From: Lachnospiraceae bacterium
GTDB taxonomy: Bacteria > Bacillota > Clostridia > Lachnospirales > Lachnospiraceae
DNA length: 64,000 bases
Assembly: GCA_017938145.1 (NCBI GenBank)
Contig: JAGBCB010000010.1
Span: 62,001 to 126,000 of the forward strand
Reading direction: 5' to 3'
Shown here one piece after another: positions 1 through 9,544 of this stretch. The translations under genes were made by a program, and so were the position numbers. The notes beneath the pieces are model-generated. The model was not told the DNA's origin and ran no database searches. It was given only the letters and a program-made list of their open reading frames with translations. Numbering within the stretch: the stretch's first letter is position 1; every line of letters begins with the position of its first letter.

Positions 1-1
1 T

Positions 2-1249
2 TACGGAGGCTGGGAATGTGCAGACCATAACTGGAATGCAGTCTGTGCCGGAAGTATCGGAAGCGCATGTATTTATCTGATGGAAGGAAAAAATGAAGAA
101 CGGCTGGAACAATGTTTAAGAAGGATTTGCCATTCTCTGGAATTTTATTTAAACGGATTTAAAGAAGACGGCACCTGTATGGAAGGAATCGGCTATTTTA
201 CATACGGTATGACTTATTTTACCGGGTTTGCGGAACAGCTTTTGCGATACAGTAAAGGGACCATAAATCTGTTTGAAAACGAAAAAGTAAAAAACATCGC
301 CCGGTTCCAACAAAAAATGTATTTTAGCAGCGGAAAAACCGTTAGTTTTTCGGATGGGGACCGGGATGCTAAATTCCGGATGGGCCTCACCTGCTTTTTG
401 GCAAAACAGTATGAGGGAGTCCGGATTCCGCCGGAAACCTTGGCCGCAGATTTCGAGACGGATCCCTGCTACCGGTTCATGGGGCTGATGAGGGATTATT
501 TGTGGACAAAGGAAGAAAGGGTGACAGAAGCATTAGATACAGCGTCACGCCATGATATTCTTTCGGATGCCCAGTGGAGTATTTGTGAGGGAGCAAACGG
601 GGCTGCCATGGCAATTAAGGGCGGAAATAACGCAGAACCGCATAATCACAATGATGTAGGAAGCTTTATTTATCTGGCTGATGAGGAATTTATGGTAACA
701 GACCTTGGTGCCGGAGAATATACCAAAGAGTATTTTGGAGAAGGACGGTATCAGATTTTGTGTAATTCTTCGCTGGGGCACAGTGTACCGTTGATTGGCG
801 GGCAGAAGCAAAAAAGCGGGGCAGAATATGGTGCGTCGGAATTTACTGCGGATGGTTGCGGACGGACAAAGGTGGAATTTGCGGGTGCATATCCGGGAAA
901 TGTGGTAAATCGTCTGGTAAGGGAAGCGGATTTTTCTATGGACAGCGGTGCATTAACCGTTACCGATTGCTTTGAGTTACCAAAAGGAACTATTTTTTTC
1001 ACAGAGCAGATTGTAACACAATGCGACGTGGAACTTACGGAGCACGGGGCATGGCTTAGAGGAAAACAGCATGATTGCGTGTTACAACTGCCGGAGATTG
1101 TAAAATTTATCTGGTGTCAGGAAAAGGAGCATAAAAACCATCAGGGAGAAACAGAGATTGTCCGGCTGCTGCAATGGTCGGTACCGCTACAACCGGGAAG
1201 AGAAAATAAGGGCTCTACCTGGTTTGCCATGATAGCATACAAAAAATAA
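2..1249 (+). CDS. Heparinase II/III-like polysaccharide lyase family protein (5' partial)
   Basis: The reading frame is open from base 2, so the gene enters from the left; 415 residues are visible. The first visible residues carry a W-x-C-A-D-H-N-W-N-A-V-C segment, typical of the helical toroid of heparinase II/III-like lyases. Further on, a P-H-N-H-N-D-V-G-S-F motif begins the C-terminal beta-sandwich domain of the family. Known members cleave uronic-acid polysaccharides (heparinoids, alginate and relatives) by beta-elimination; the substrate here cannot be read from sequence. No signal peptide can be judged because the start is missing. There is no clear terminator before the moxR promoter downstream. 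Family assignment is firm, specificity unknown. Confidence 0.8.
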   Translation, partial: YGGWECADHNWNAVCAGSIGSACIYLMEGKNEERLEQCLRRICHSLEFYLNGFKEDGTCMEGIGYFTYGMTYFTGFAEQLLRYSKGTINLFENEKVKNIARFQQKMYFSSGKTVSFSDGDRDAKFRMGLTCFLAKQYEGVRIPPETLAADFETDPCYRFMGLMRDYLWTKEERVTEALDTASRHDILSDAQWSICEGANGAAMAIKGGNNAEPHNHNDVGSFIYLADEEFMVTDLGAGEYTKEYFGEGRYQILCNSSLGHSVPLIGGQKQKSGAEYGASEFTADGCGRTKVEFAGAYPGNVVNRLVREADFSMDSGALTVTDCFELPKGTIFFTEQIVTQCDVELTEHGAWLRGKQHDCVLQLPEIVKFIWCQEKEHKNHQGETEIVRLLQWSVPLQPGRENKGSTWFAMIAYKK

Positions 1250-1314
1250 AAGGAGCACTTTTGTCAATTCCGCTTTCCGGCCTCTGAAATGTCAGATTCT
1301 GAGCCTTAACCGCA

Positions 1315-1343
1315 TAGACAGGCAGAGGGGAAAAAAGTATAAT
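1315..1343 (+). promoter_or_regulatory. Sigma-A promoter for the moxR operon
   Basis: TAGACA (1315-1320) and TATAAT (1338-1343) are separated by 17 bases, close to the vegetative consensus. This separates the MoxR operon from the lyase gene upstream. The remaining bases of 1250-1382 hold no gene. Confidence 0.6.
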
Positions 1344-1382
1344 TAAGGTAAATAAAACAAATAGAAGAGAGGGTTTTGAAAA

Positions 1383-2330
1383 ATGGAAGTAACAAAGTTT
1401 ATACAGTTTCGGGAAAAGGTAGTTGAGAATTGCTCCAAGATTATTTTAGGTAAGGAAAAGGCAATCGAAAAGATTGCAGTCAGCTTTCTTTGTAACGGAC
1501 ATGTGCTTTTGGAAGATGTACCGGGAACCGGAAAGACGATGCTGTTCCGTGCATTTGCAAAGACAGTAGGGGGAGATTTTAAGCGTATCCAGTTTACACC
1601 GGATGTTATGCCGTCCGATGTAACCGGTATCAATTTTTATAACATGAAGGAAGGCGATTTCGAACTGAGAAAGGGTCCTGTGTTTACCGATGTGGTACTG
1701 GCAGACGAAATTAACCGTGCCACACCAAGAACCCAGTCCAGCCTTTTGGAGGCAATGGCAGAGCATCAGGTATCCATTGACGGAACATCATATCCTTTGT
1801 CTCAGAATTTTATGGTAGCGGCAACACAGAACCCGTTGGAATCCCACGGTACCTTCCCGCTTCCGGAAGCGCAGTTAGACCGTTTCTTTATGAAGCTATC
1901 CCTTGGTTATATGACAAGAAAAGAAGAACTGGCGGTTATGGCAAGAGAGAATACAACTGCATTGCTGGATAAACTGGACTGTGTTGTAACAGCAGAAGAA
2001 ATCGCAGAATTGAAGAAAGCGTATCATGATGTGACGGTAACCGAGCCGGTGGCAGACTACATAATGGATATTATTGAGCTTACCAGAAATCATGGGGATA
2101 TTACGGTGGGAGCATCCACCCGTGGTGCCATTGCACTGTATGAGGCTTCCCAGGTGCTGGCGGCATTCCGGGGACGTGATTTTGTGCTTCCGGAGGATGT
2201 GAAGGAGCTTGCACCGGCCATATTGACACACAGACTGACCTACCGTGGCATTTATGGTCAGGGCGAGGCTGCCAATGTGTTTGAGAAGCTTTTGGATGAA
2301 GTAGCTGTTCCGACAGAGGAGAGAGAATAA
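1383..2330 (+). CDS. MoxR-family AAA+ ATPase
   Basis: This 315-residue protein is a MoxR-type AAA+ ATPase. The Walker A loop PGTGKT lies at about residues 47-52 and the Walker B ADE at about 107-109, followed by the MoxR-typical NRA-P-R-TQ sensor stretch and a C-terminal lid. MoxR ATPases act as chaperones that help assemble or activate partner proteins, commonly ones with VWA or DUF58 domains. It is followed after 2 bases by a DUF58 gene and then a membrane protein gene, the usual MoxR operon layout, so the three very likely act together. The start has a GAGAGGG site upstream. The client of the complex is unknown. Confidence 0.92.
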   Translation: MEVTKFIQFREKVVENCSKIILGKEKAIEKIAVSFLCNGHVLLEDVPGTGKTMLFRAFAKTVGGDFKRIQFTPDVMPSDVTGINFYNMKEGDFELRKGPVFTDVVLADEINRATPRTQSSLLEAMAEHQVSIDGTSYPLSQNFMVAATQNPLESHGTFPLPEAQLDRFFMKLSLGYMTRKEELAVMARENTTALLDKLDCVVTAEEIAELKKAYHDVTVTEPVADYIMDIIELTRNHGDITVGASTRGAIALYEASQVLAAFRGRDFVLPEDVKELAPAILTHRLTYRGIYGQGEAANVFEKLLDEVAVPTEERE

Positions 2331-2332
2331 TA

Positions 2333-3454
2333 ATGATTTGGTTTTTAATTACCATTGTGGTGGTTGCCCTTGTAGTAGAAAAGGCATCACTTAAAATTCC
2401 TCTGGAGCAGATAAAGTACAAACTGGAGCCTTCCAAGCGCAGTGTAGAGCAGGGGGAAGAATTTCAACTGAATACGACATTGTATAATGCTTCCGCCAGA
2501 AGTATTCCGTATGTTTTTGTGGAAGAGGTACTTCCGGCAGAAGTGGAGATAGAAGGAAGCGATACGCTAAAGCTTTTTCCAGACGGACATTTTTTGCTTC
2601 ACAGAACTACGATTTTTATGGGTAAGCATCAGAAAATTAAGCGCTCCATCCGGGTTTGTATTCAGGAAAGAGGCTTGTTTCGGTTCCGCCAAGCAAGAAT
2701 GAAAGTTGGTGATGCCTTAGGTTTCCGCCAAAGGGAAAAAGAATTCCGGCAGAGCCAGGGTATCGTAGTGTATCCGAGAAAGCTGCAGGATGAACGCTTA
2801 GAGCATGTATTGAGTGATATTTTTGGCAATATTTCCGTGCAAAGCTTTTTGTATGAGGACCCGTTTTTAGTGATGGGATACCGGGACTATACCGGACGCG
2901 AGCCGCTGCGGAGTATCAGCTTTTTACAGAGTGCAAAAAGAAATGAACTTACGGTCAAGGAATACGACCACACCAGAGAAGAAGTGGTGGATATTATTTT
3001 TGATACAAATTATAAGGGAAATTTTGACCACTATTTTGTACAGTTAGAGACGATGTTTTCCATGGTGCGTACTCTTTGTGAGGCCTTTGAGAATAAGGGT
3101 GTCAGCTACCGTCTGATAACCAACGCCTATTATGATTCCATGGAGGAACGGGGCGTTAATGTGATTCAAAGCGGCGGCAGCGGCGGAAAAAGCTTTGATA
3201 AAATTTTAGATATTCTTGGTATGGCATCCCATGCAGCAATGTGTACGACAGAGGAGCTGTTACGGCGGACCTACCTGAATTTGTCCCAGGAAAAAGAATT
3301 TGTGTATGTATGTCAGCGCAGGGATGACGAAACAGAGGCTGCCATAGCAAGGGTGGAGCAGCAGTACAAGATTCACTTTCATCGTATTTACGGAGAAGAT
3401 TTTGAAGCTGTCTATCTGGAAGAAGAGGACAGAAGAAAGAAGGAGATGCAGTAA
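2333..3454 (+). CDS. DUF58 domain-containing protein
   Basis: The 373-residue protein has an N-terminal hydrophobic segment (about residues 2-16), then a beta-rich region with the Y-V-F-V-E-E pattern seen in DUF58 proteins. Around residues 180-200 it has the diagnostic DUF58 stretch R-D-Y-x-G-R-E-P-L-R-S-I, followed by a von Willebrand-like fold region. DUF58 proteins are the usual partners of MoxR ATPases and are thought to work at the membrane or envelope. It lies 2 bases after moxR and its stop overlaps the next start by one base, implying translational coupling. Confidence 0.85.
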   Translation: MIWFLITIVVVALVVEKASLKIPLEQIKYKLEPSKRSVEQGEEFQLNTTLYNASARSIPYVFVEEVLPAEVEIEGSDTLKLFPDGHFLLHRTTIFMGKHQKIKRSIRVCIQERGLFRFRQARMKVGDALGFRQREKEFRQSQGIVVYPRKLQDERLEHVLSDIFGNISVQSFLYEDPFLVMGYRDYTGREPLRSISFLQSAKRNELTVKEYDHTREEVVDIIFDTNYKGNFDHYFVQLETMFSMVRTLCEAFENKGVSYRLITNAYYDSMEERGVNVIQSGGSGGKSFDKILDILGMASHAAMCTTEELLRRTYLNLSQEKEFVYVCQRRDDETEAAIARVEQQYKIHFHRIYGEDFEAVYLEEEDRRKKEMQ

Positions 3455-4692
3455 TGGAAGCATTTTATAAATTGGTATATGATATCAGCTGCTACTATGC
3501 ATTTGCCGCTTTCTTTGTGAGCTATGGTATGGAATATGATGCAAACCCGCTGTCATTTCTGGTATTGTTTGCAGCCTGCTTTTTGGCTGTATATGCAGAA
3601 AAATGTAAGAGATTCAGTCAGGCGGTACAGATTGGTGCCTTTGTGCTTCCGGTAATACCGTTTTTACTGGAGACCAATATCTGGGGAAAACTCATTTTGA
3701 TTTTACCTTGGGCGTATCTGGTTGTGACAGTAGTCCGTCAGGGCTATGATATTACATATACACGGTTTAAGAAAACGTATCTTGTTTTCTTTTGGATTTA
3801 TGTAGCGGTGTTCGCCTTTTTTATGGCAGAAGATTTTGTTAAGGGCGAAGTGGCAATGATGGTAGCAGGCCCGTTTCTGGTGATTTTTTTAGTGTCGGGT
3901 ATTTTTTTACTGCAGATGTTGCGCTATCAGACGGGTTCCGGTGATAAAAAGAAACTGGAAAAGTATCAGCGCAGACAGCTGGTTATTTTCTTGGTAGCAG
4001 CTATGGTATTAACGGCAGGAAATGTAGTGGAACTGCTGTACGCTTATGTGATTTACCCGATTTCTAAGCTGGTGTTTGGTGTGATAGGCGGCCTGGTGAT
4101 TTTTACTGTCAGTAAGCTTGACAGACCTCGGGAAGTTGCCAAAGAATTTGGACACAATGGAGATTTTGAGGAGTATGCAGAACAGCTGCGGGAAGCCCAG
4201 GAAAAAATGGAATCTATCTGGGGACCAATCCGCGAAAGGATGCAGGCGTATGACCCTAATCCGAAAGAAATGGATTATACACCGGTATTCATTGGTATTG
4301 CCGTAGTGGCTGCGATTGTGATTTTTGCGGTAATGCTCGGAGGAAAGAGAATAAAGAGAAAGCAGGCTGCCATTGAAGATGCGAGAGAAGACTTTTACGA
4401 TGAGGTTCCGGTAGAAGAAGTGATAAAAAAGCGCTCCGTGCGTCCGGAAATTGTTATCCGGTATTATTACCGGGAATTCATGAAGAAATCCGAGACAAAA
4501 AAGCATAAGCTGGAGATTTCGGATACGACAAATGAAATTTTGGCAAAGTATCAGGCATGGAATGATGCCACGCAGGAGCAGACGGCGGAGGCAGAGGAAG
4601 CTACGGTTTTGTATCAAAAGACCAGATACAGCAAAGCAAAGGTAACACGTACGGATGCAAATCGGATGAAGGCATTGGTGAAAGGCTTATAG
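3454..4692 (+). CDS. Multi-pass membrane protein of the MoxR operon, no transglutaminase core
   Basis: This 412-residue protein has about six hydrophobic segments in its first 220 residues, a charged, probably coiled stretch, another membrane segment near residues 278-296 and a cytosolic tail. The tail (R-P-E-I-V-I-R-Y-Y-Y-R-E-F region) resembles the C-terminal domain (DUF4129-like) that follows the transglutaminase domain in many MoxR-operon proteins. I see no transglutaminase Cys-His-Asp region between the membrane segments and the tail, so this looks like a shortened version of that third component. It overlaps the DUF58 gene by one base. Function is unknown beyond the operon association. 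Confidence 0.7.
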   Translation: MEAFYKLVYDISCYYAFAAFFVSYGMEYDANPLSFLVLFAACFLAVYAEKCKRFSQAVQIGAFVLPVIPFLLETNIWGKLILILPWAYLVVTVVRQGYDITYTRFKKTYLVFFWIYVAVFAFFMAEDFVKGEVAMMVAGPFLVIFLVSGIFLLQMLRYQTGSGDKKKLEKYQRRQLVIFLVAAMVLTAGNVVELLYAYVIYPISKLVFGVIGGLVIFTVSKLDRPREVAKEFGHNGDFEEYAEQLREAQEKMESIWGPIRERMQAYDPNPKEMDYTPVFIGIAVVAAIVIFAVMLGGKRIKRKQAAIEDAREDFYDEVPVEEVIKKRSVRPEIVIRYYYREFMKKSETKKHKLEISDTTNEILAKYQAWNDATQEQTAEAEEATVLYQKTRYSKAKVTRTDANRMKALVKGL

Positions 4693-4729
4693 TGTAATAA
4701 TATTTTATAAAAAACAACAGGAAAAAATA

Positions 4730-4758
4730 TTGACTTTATTACAGCAGAGTGGTATAGT
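4730..4758 (+). promoter_or_regulatory. Promoter of the T-box transcript
   Basis: TTGACT (4730-4735) and TATAGT (4753-4758) are separated by exactly 17 bases. Transcription would begin near 4765, just before the T-box stem I. I find nothing else in 4693-4730. Confidence 0.75.
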
Positions 4759-4764
4759 TATACC

Positions 4765-5062
4765 GTAAAGTTTATATGAATAAAATGCGTTTGAGCAGAA
4801 ATAAGTAGGCTTGGAAAAATCCTGAAGAGAGTTGTCGGTAGGTGCAAGACAATGGAGATGACCTTGTTGAATTCCTTCTGTTAGCAGTGCACCGAACAAA
4901 TTATTTAAGTAGGATGCAACGGGAGTTCCCGTCACAGAACTAGGGTATACAAGTACCCGACGAGGTCGCTATCGTGAGATGGCGGCGAAACTGAGGTGGT
5001 ACCACGGGAAGTATTGTTATCTCGTCCTCTGTATTCTTAATCGGAATGCAGAGGACTTTTTT
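4765..5062 (+). promoter_or_regulatory. T-box riboswitch leader, probably sensing tRNA-Phe
   Basis: The leader before the phenylacetate-CoA ligase gene has the parts of a T-box. There is an AGAGAG-type stem I base near 4825, and a specifier-loop stretch with GAA followed by TTC (4869-4874), which reads as a phenylalanine codon. The conserved T-box core, with TGGTACCACGG, lies at about 4991-5008, followed by a terminator hairpin. Uncharged tRNA would pair with the specifier and the T-box and favour read-through. Phe specificity fits the phenylacetate enzyme downstream but is my reading of the loop, not a folded model. Confidence 0.88.
5024..5062 (+). terminator. Conditional terminator of the T-box leader
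   Basis: The arms GTCCTCTG (5024-5031) and CAGAGGAC (5049-5056) form a stem that is followed by six Ts. This hairpin would compete with the T-box antiterminator directly upstream. Confidence 0.85.
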
Positions 5063-5107
5063 GTTTTACTGCATTCGGTGTTAAAAAAGGAGAAAGGACA
5101 AAGAAAA

Positions 5108-6415
5108 ATGGAACAAAACTATTACCAGAAATCGATTGAAACCATGCCTGCTGAGGAAATCAAGAAGCTTCAATCCGAAAAGCTTGTAAAGCAGGTAAAG
5201 CATGTTTATGAGAATGTGGAATATTACCGCAATCTCATGGATGAAAAAGGGGTAAAACCTGAGGATATTAAGGGAATTGAGGATTTACATAAACTTCCGT
5301 TCCTGACAAAGGCAGACTTACGTGATGCATATCCGTACGGCCTTTTGGCAAAGCCTTTGGAAGATTGTGTACGTATTCAGTCTACTTCCGGTACAACAGG
5401 AAGAAGAGTGGTAGCATTTTATACCCAGAAAGATGTTGATTTGTGGGAGGACTGCTGTGCCCGTGCGATTATGGCGGCAGGCGGTACAAAGAAGGATGTA
5501 TGTCAGGTGGCATACGGATACGGTCTTTTCACCGGTGGCGCGGGGTTACACGGTGGTTCCCATAAAGTAGGTTGTCTTACACTGCCAATGTCTTCCGGTA
5601 ATACAGAGCGTCAGATTCAGTTTATGACAGATTTAAGCGCAACCATTCTCTGCTGTACCCCGTCCTATGCAGCATATATCGGTGAAACCTTAAAGGAACA
5701 GGGATATAAGCCGGAGGATATTCCTCTTAAGGCAGGTATCTTTGGTGCAGAGCCTTGGACAGAAGAAATGAGAAGAGGCATTGAAGAAACTCTTGGTATT
5801 AAGGCGTATGACATTTATGGTTTGACAGAAACCTCCGGTCCCGGCGTTGCTTTTGAGTGCTCCGAGCAGACCGGTATGCATGTAAATGAAGACCATTTCT
5901 ATCCTGAGATTATCAATCCGGATACCGGTGAGGTGCTTCCGGAAGGCGAAAAGGGTGAGCTTGTATTTACGGCATTGGATAAAGAAGCATTTCCGCTGCT
6001 CCGTTACCGTACCCGCGATATCTGCGTACTTTCCCGTAAAAAGTGTTCCTGCGGACGTACTTTAATTAAGATGGCTAAGCCGATGGGAAGAACTGACGAT
6101 ATGCTGATTATCCGCGGTGTAAACGTATTCCCGAGCCAGATTGAAACTGTTCTCTTAAATGAAGGCTACCAGCCGAACTATCAGATTGTGGTAGACAGAG
6201 CAAATAATACCGATACCTTTGATGTTAATGTAGAGATGAATCCGGAGCAGTTCACTGATAAGGTAAGTGATGTACTTGCTATGGAAAAATCCCTTGCAGG
6301 TGCGATGAAGACCATGCTTGGCATTAATCCTTCCGTACATTTGGTTGCTCCAAAGAGCATTGCCAGAAGTGAAGGTAAGGCAGTCCGTGTAATTGATAAG
6401 CGTAAATTAGTTTAA
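5108..6415 (+). CDS. paaK: Phenylacetate-CoA ligase family protein
   Basis: This 435-residue adenylate-forming enzyme matches phenylacetate-CoA ligase in length and motifs. It has the AMP-binding S-T-S-G-T-T-G-R loop near residues 98-105, a D-I-Y-G-L-T-E core motif and the Y-R-T-R-D hinge region. The family joins phenylacetate (or related aryl acids) to CoA with ATP. The start at 5108 is chosen because it follows an AAGGAGAAAGG site and lies after the T-box terminator; the frame also runs further upstream inside the leader, which is not coding. The T-box upstream and the ACT-domain gene downstream point to aromatic amino-acid metabolism, for example re-use of aryl acids made from phenylalanine. 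Confidence 0.9.
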   Translation: MEQNYYQKSIETMPAEEIKKLQSEKLVKQVKHVYENVEYYRNLMDEKGVKPEDIKGIEDLHKLPFLTKADLRDAYPYGLLAKPLEDCVRIQSTSGTTGRRVVAFYTQKDVDLWEDCCARAIMAAGGTKKDVCQVAYGYGLFTGGAGLHGGSHKVGCLTLPMSSGNTERQIQFMTDLSATILCCTPSYAAYIGETLKEQGYKPEDIPLKAGIFGAEPWTEEMRRGIEETLGIKAYDIYGLTETSGPGVAFECSEQTGMHVNEDHFYPEIINPDTGEVLPEGEKGELVFTALDKEAFPLLRYRTRDICVLSRKKCSCGRTLIKMAKPMGRTDDMLIIRGVNVFPSQIETVLLNEGYQPNYQIVVDRANNTDTFDVNVEMNPEQFTDKVSDVLAMEKSLAGAMKTMLGINPSVHLVAPKSIARSEGKAVRVIDKRKLV

Positions 6416-6436
6416 TCTGAAAGGAGATAAGAAAAA

Positions 6437-6868
6437 ATGGCAATTAAACAGTTAACTGTTTTCGTTGAAAACAAACAAGGCACCATGGTTTCCATCACTG
6501 AGATTCTTTCAAAGAATAATATTAATATCAGAGCGTTATCGATTGCAGAAACACAGGATTTCGGTATTCTGCGCCTTATCGTAAATGATGAAGAAGCCGC
6601 TAAAACAATTCTTGCGGATGCAGGTTATCTGATTAAGATTACCAATGTTGTCGGCGTAAAAATCGGGGATGCTCCTGGTAAGCTTTGTGAAGCGCTGAAA
6701 GTCCTTGATGAGAGCAACATCAATTTAGAATATCTTTATGCATTTATGGCCAGAACAGAAAAGCATGCGTACGTTGTATTAAGAGTAGAAGATAATGATG
6801 CGGCAGAAAATGTACTTGTAAATGCAGGTTTCCATCTGATTACAGAGGCAGATATCAGAAAACTGTAA
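6437..6868 (+). CDS. Tandem ACT-domain protein
   Basis: This 143-residue protein consists of two ACT domains (about residues 3-68 and 72-140) and nothing else. Each begins with the usual beta strand and Gly turn (V-F-V-E-N-K-x-G and G-D-A-P-G-K-L). ACT domains bind amino acids and regulate enzymes. It lies 21 bases after the ligase in the same T-box-controlled operon. Such ACT proteins commonly sit beside phenylacetate-CoA ligases in Firmicutes, so a role as an aromatic amino-acid sensor is plausible. An AAGGAGAT site precedes the start. Confidence 0.88.
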   Translation: MAIKQLTVFVENKQGTMVSITEILSKNNINIRALSIAETQDFGILRLIVNDEEAAKTILADAGYLIKITNVVGVKIGDAPGKLCEALKVLDESNINLEYLYAFMARTEKHAYVVLRVEDNDAAENVLVNAGFHLITEADIRKL

Positions 6869-6909
6869 TTTGAACAACGAAAAACTTATAACAAAGTAAT
6901 AGCAAAAAT

Positions 6910-6936
6910 AAGGGCGTCCTTTCCTGGGACGCCCTT
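6910..6936. terminator. Shared terminator between the ACT gene and glgD
   Basis: A 10-bp GC-rich perfect stem (AAGGGCGTCC at 6910-6919 with GGACGCCCTT at 6927-6936) lies between convergent genes. The T-rich run is better on the minus strand (end of glgD), but the hairpin can serve both sides. Confidence 0.8.
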
Positions 6937-6956
6937 ACTGTATGTTTTAAGACATA

Positions 6957-8096
6957 TTATACAGTTGCATGTTTTGTAACATAAATCGGATAAGTATCGG
7001 TGCCTCTCATGGTCTTAAGCTCGGAAACTACAGCGTTCTTATCGGTAATAATGTATTCGATATCGGCACCTGCTTTAACAACGGTGTCCTGCATGAGAAT
7101 ACAGTTCTTAACCTTTGCACCCTTTTCGATTTTAACACCACGGAAGAGAATGGAATTTTCTACTTCACCTTCGATGACACAACCGTCGGCAGCCATGATG
7201 TTTTCTGCTTTTGCGCCGGCAATATATCGGGTTGGATTGTCGTCACGAATCTTGGTGTAAACAGGAGCTGTATCAAACAATGCGTTTAAGTTAGCGTCGT
7301 CGAGAAGCTTCATGTTTTCGTCAAAATAACTCTTTAAACTTGTAATGCGTGCAACATAACCATCGTATTTGTAGCCGTTCATCTTCAAATAGCTGAAAGC
7401 ATTCATCAGAACATCACGCTCAAAATAGCGTAAGCCACGAACGAAAGCAGCGTCTACAATTTCAATTAATAATTCACGCTTTAAGACGAAAATGCTCATG
7501 GAAAGATTCTGCTTTCCTTCACGGTTTCTGTTAACAAAGATTTCAGTGATACGGTCACCCTCTAAGTTAAAGGTGTAGTAGAAACTGTCTTCACCGGAAA
7601 GCTTTTTGTAACCGTCCGGAAGCTCGGTTTCGTTATAAGCGATAGTAACATCGGCACCGGAAGCAACATGGGCATCTAACATTGCTGCGAAATCGAAGTT
7701 AACAGCAATGTTGGCATCTGCCATAACCACGTATTCTTCCTTCTGGCTGCGGAGGAAATCGATGATGCCCTCCAGAGCGGAGATACGGCCGGTATAATGT
7801 AAGGATGTTTTTTCGGCATTTGGAGGGAAGAGGGTAAGACCGCCGTTTTTGCGGACTAAATCCCATTCACGACCGGAACCCAAATGGTCCATAAGGGAAT
7901 GATAGTTTTTATTTACCAACAGGGAAATGTTATCAATTCCGCTGTTGCTCATGCCGGATAACACAAAGTCAATCATGCGGTAACGGCTTGCAAAAGGGAT
8001 GGAAGCCATAAGACGCACGTTTGCAAGCTCCGGAACAGTTGCATCATAACTGTTCGGGAAAATAATACCAAGTGCACTTGTTTTAGAATTTAACAT
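6957..8096 (-). CDS. glgD: GlgD, regulatory subunit of glucose-1-phosphate adenylyltransferase
   Basis: The 379-residue protein has the nucleotidyltransferase fold plus a C-terminal left-handed beta helix like GlgC. It lacks the G-G-x-G-S-R-L loop of the catalytic subunit; its N-terminus reads [10 protein letters not shown] instead, which is typical of GlgD. In Firmicutes GlgD forms a heteromer with GlgC and modulates ADP-glucose formation for glycogen. The start overlaps the glgC stop by 7 bases, so the two are co-translated. Confidence 0.92.
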   Translation of the reverse strand: MLNSKTSALGIIFPNSYDATVPELANVRLMASIPFASRYRMIDFVLSGMSNSGIDNISLLVNKNYHSLMDHLGSGREWDLVRKNGGLTLFPPNAEKTSLHYTGRISALEGIIDFLRSQKEEYVVMADANIAVNFDFAAMLDAHVASGADVTIAYNETELPDGYKKLSGEDSFYYTFNLEGDRITEIFVNRNREGKQNLSMSIFVLKRELLIEIVDAAFVRGLRYFERDVLMNAFSYLKMNGYKYDGYVARITSLKSYFDENMKLLDDANLNALFDTAPVYTKIRDDNPTRYIAGAKAENIMAADGCVIEGEVENSILFRGVKIEKGAKVKNCILMQDTVVKAGADIEYIITDKNAVVSELKTMRGTDTYPIYVTKHATV

Positions 8097-9298
8097 ACTT
8101 CTGCACCACCTTCCACATCACTACTTACCATGGCGTTTGGACCAATCTTGGCGCCATCGCCTACAGTTACGCCAGGGCCTAAAGTTGCAACACCGGCAGA
8201 ATCAGCGGTTGGCATAGCACCGACAACGGTATTTTCACCGATGGTTACGTTTTCGGCTACGATACAGTGTTTAACAACAGCTCCTGCTTTAACAACAGAG
8301 CCGCCCATAACAACCGCATCTTCAATAACAGCACCCTTTTCTACCTTGACGCCTGCAAAAAGAACAGAGTGCTTTACGGTACCGTCTACACGGCAACCGT
8401 CGGTAATCATGGAATCTTCCACAACAGCACCCTTGCTGATTTTATGACCGGTCATACCGCTGTTGCGGCTGAAAATCTTCCAGTCTTCGTCAAATAAGTT
8501 GATGCCGGAGTTTTCAGGGTCGAGAACTTCCATATTTGCTTCCCAAAGGGAAGAAATGGTACCAACGTCCTTCCAGTAACCGGAGAAGTGGTAGGAGTAC
8601 ATTCTGCGGCCGTCACGAAGCAGGTTTGGAATGATATTGTTACCGAAGTCGTTGGAAGAGTTTGGATCTGCTTCGTCTTCGGTGAGATACTTCTTTAAAA
8701 TATCCCAGTTGAAAATGTAAATACCCATGGATGCTAAGTTGGACTTAGGATTCTTTGGCTTTTCCTGGAACTCGGTAATACGGTCGTTTTCGTCGGAAAC
8801 CATGAGACCGAAACGGGAAGCTTCTTCCCACGGAACTTCCATAACCGCTACGGAGAATTCTGCGTTCTTTTCCTTGTGGAATTTAAGGAAATCGCGGTAG
8901 TCCTGCTTACAAATCTGATCACCGGAAAGAATGATAACATATTCCGGATCGTAGCGCTCGATAAATGCGATATTCTGGTAGATGGCATTTGCTGTACCCT
9001 TGTACCAGTCAGAGCCGGATGCCTGCTGGTAAGGCGGAAGTACATGCACACCTCCGTTTAAACGGTCTAAGTCCCAAGGCTGACCGTTGCCGATATACTC
9101 GTTTAATACGAGTGGCTGATACTGTGTTAAAATGCCGACGGTATCAATGCCGGAGTTTACACAGTTAGATAATGGGAAATCGATAATACGGTATTTTCCG
9201 CCGAACGGAACCGCCGGCTTAGCCAATTTCTGGGTTAATGCGTATAATCGGGATCCCTGACCGCCTGCAAGAAGCATAGCAATCATTTCTTTACCCAT
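8090..9298 (-). CDS. glgC: Glucose-1-phosphate adenylyltransferase, catalytic subunit
   Basis: This 402-residue enzyme makes ADP-glucose from glucose-1-phosphate and ATP, the first committed step of glycogen synthesis. The N-terminal A-G-G-Q-G-S-R-L nucleotide loop (residues 11-18) and the K-P-A-V-P-F-G-G stretch are intact, and the C-terminal half has hexapeptide repeats of the beta helix. A GAGGAGG site precedes the start on the minus strand and a good promoter lies upstream. It overlaps glgD. The glycogen synthase glgA lies separately, 38 kb away at 47464. Confidence 0.96.
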   Translation of the reverse strand: MGKEMIAMLLAGGQGSRLYALTQKLAKPAVPFGGKYRIIDFPLSNCVNSGIDTVGILTQYQPLVLNEYIGNGQPWDLDRLNGGVHVLPPYQQASGSDWYKGTANAIYQNIAFIERYDPEYVIILSGDQICKQDYRDFLKFHKEKNAEFSVAVMEVPWEEASRFGLMVSDENDRITEFQEKPKNPKSNLASMGIYIFNWDILKKYLTEDEADPNSSNDFGNNIIPNLLRDGRRMYSYHFSGYWKDVGTISSLWEANMEVLDPENSGINLFDEDWKIFSRNSGMTGHKISKGAVVEDSMITDGCRVDGTVKHSVLFAGVKVEKGAVIEDAVVMGGSVVKAGAVVKHCIVAENVTIGENTVVGAMPTADSAGVATLGPGVTVGDGAKIGPNAMVSSDVEGGAEVC

Positions 9299-9348
9299 AA
9301 CGTTACCTCCTCATAAGTATATAATTTTGCTTAAGTTATGATAGTTCT

Positions 9349-9377
9349 ATTATAGTTTAAAAATTAGTTTTTTTCAA
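9349..9377 (-). promoter_or_regulatory. Promoter of glgCD
   Basis: On the minus strand TTGAAA (plus coordinates 9372-9377) and TATAAT (9349-9354) are spaced by 17 bases, about 50 bases upstream of the glgC start. Confidence 0.75.
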
Positions 9378-9544
9378 GAATTATCTGATAAAAACCGTAT
9401 GAGGATTAAAATTGTTTGTGGAATAATTGGGGTTGATAATAGGCAATGGATGTTTTGTATGATATAATAAAAAATATTTGAATTTGTATGTAAGATTTTA
9501 TATACAAAAGTGGTGAATATAGGTGAGAGGAGAAAGAGGATTAT

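Noticed and set aside
4009-4617. Antisense frame of 202 codons opposite the MoxR-operon membrane protein
   Set aside because: No ribosome site, and the coding strand is clearly the plus strand with a matching protein family.
4979-5107. Upstream extension of the phenylacetate-CoA ligase frame
   Set aside because: It overlaps the T-box core and the terminator hairpin, and the ribosome site fits the ATG at 5108.
9433-9468. TTGATA and TATAAT before the sigma gene as a promoter
   Set aside because: The spacer is about 24 bases, too long for a normal promoter; only the TATAAT is convincing.
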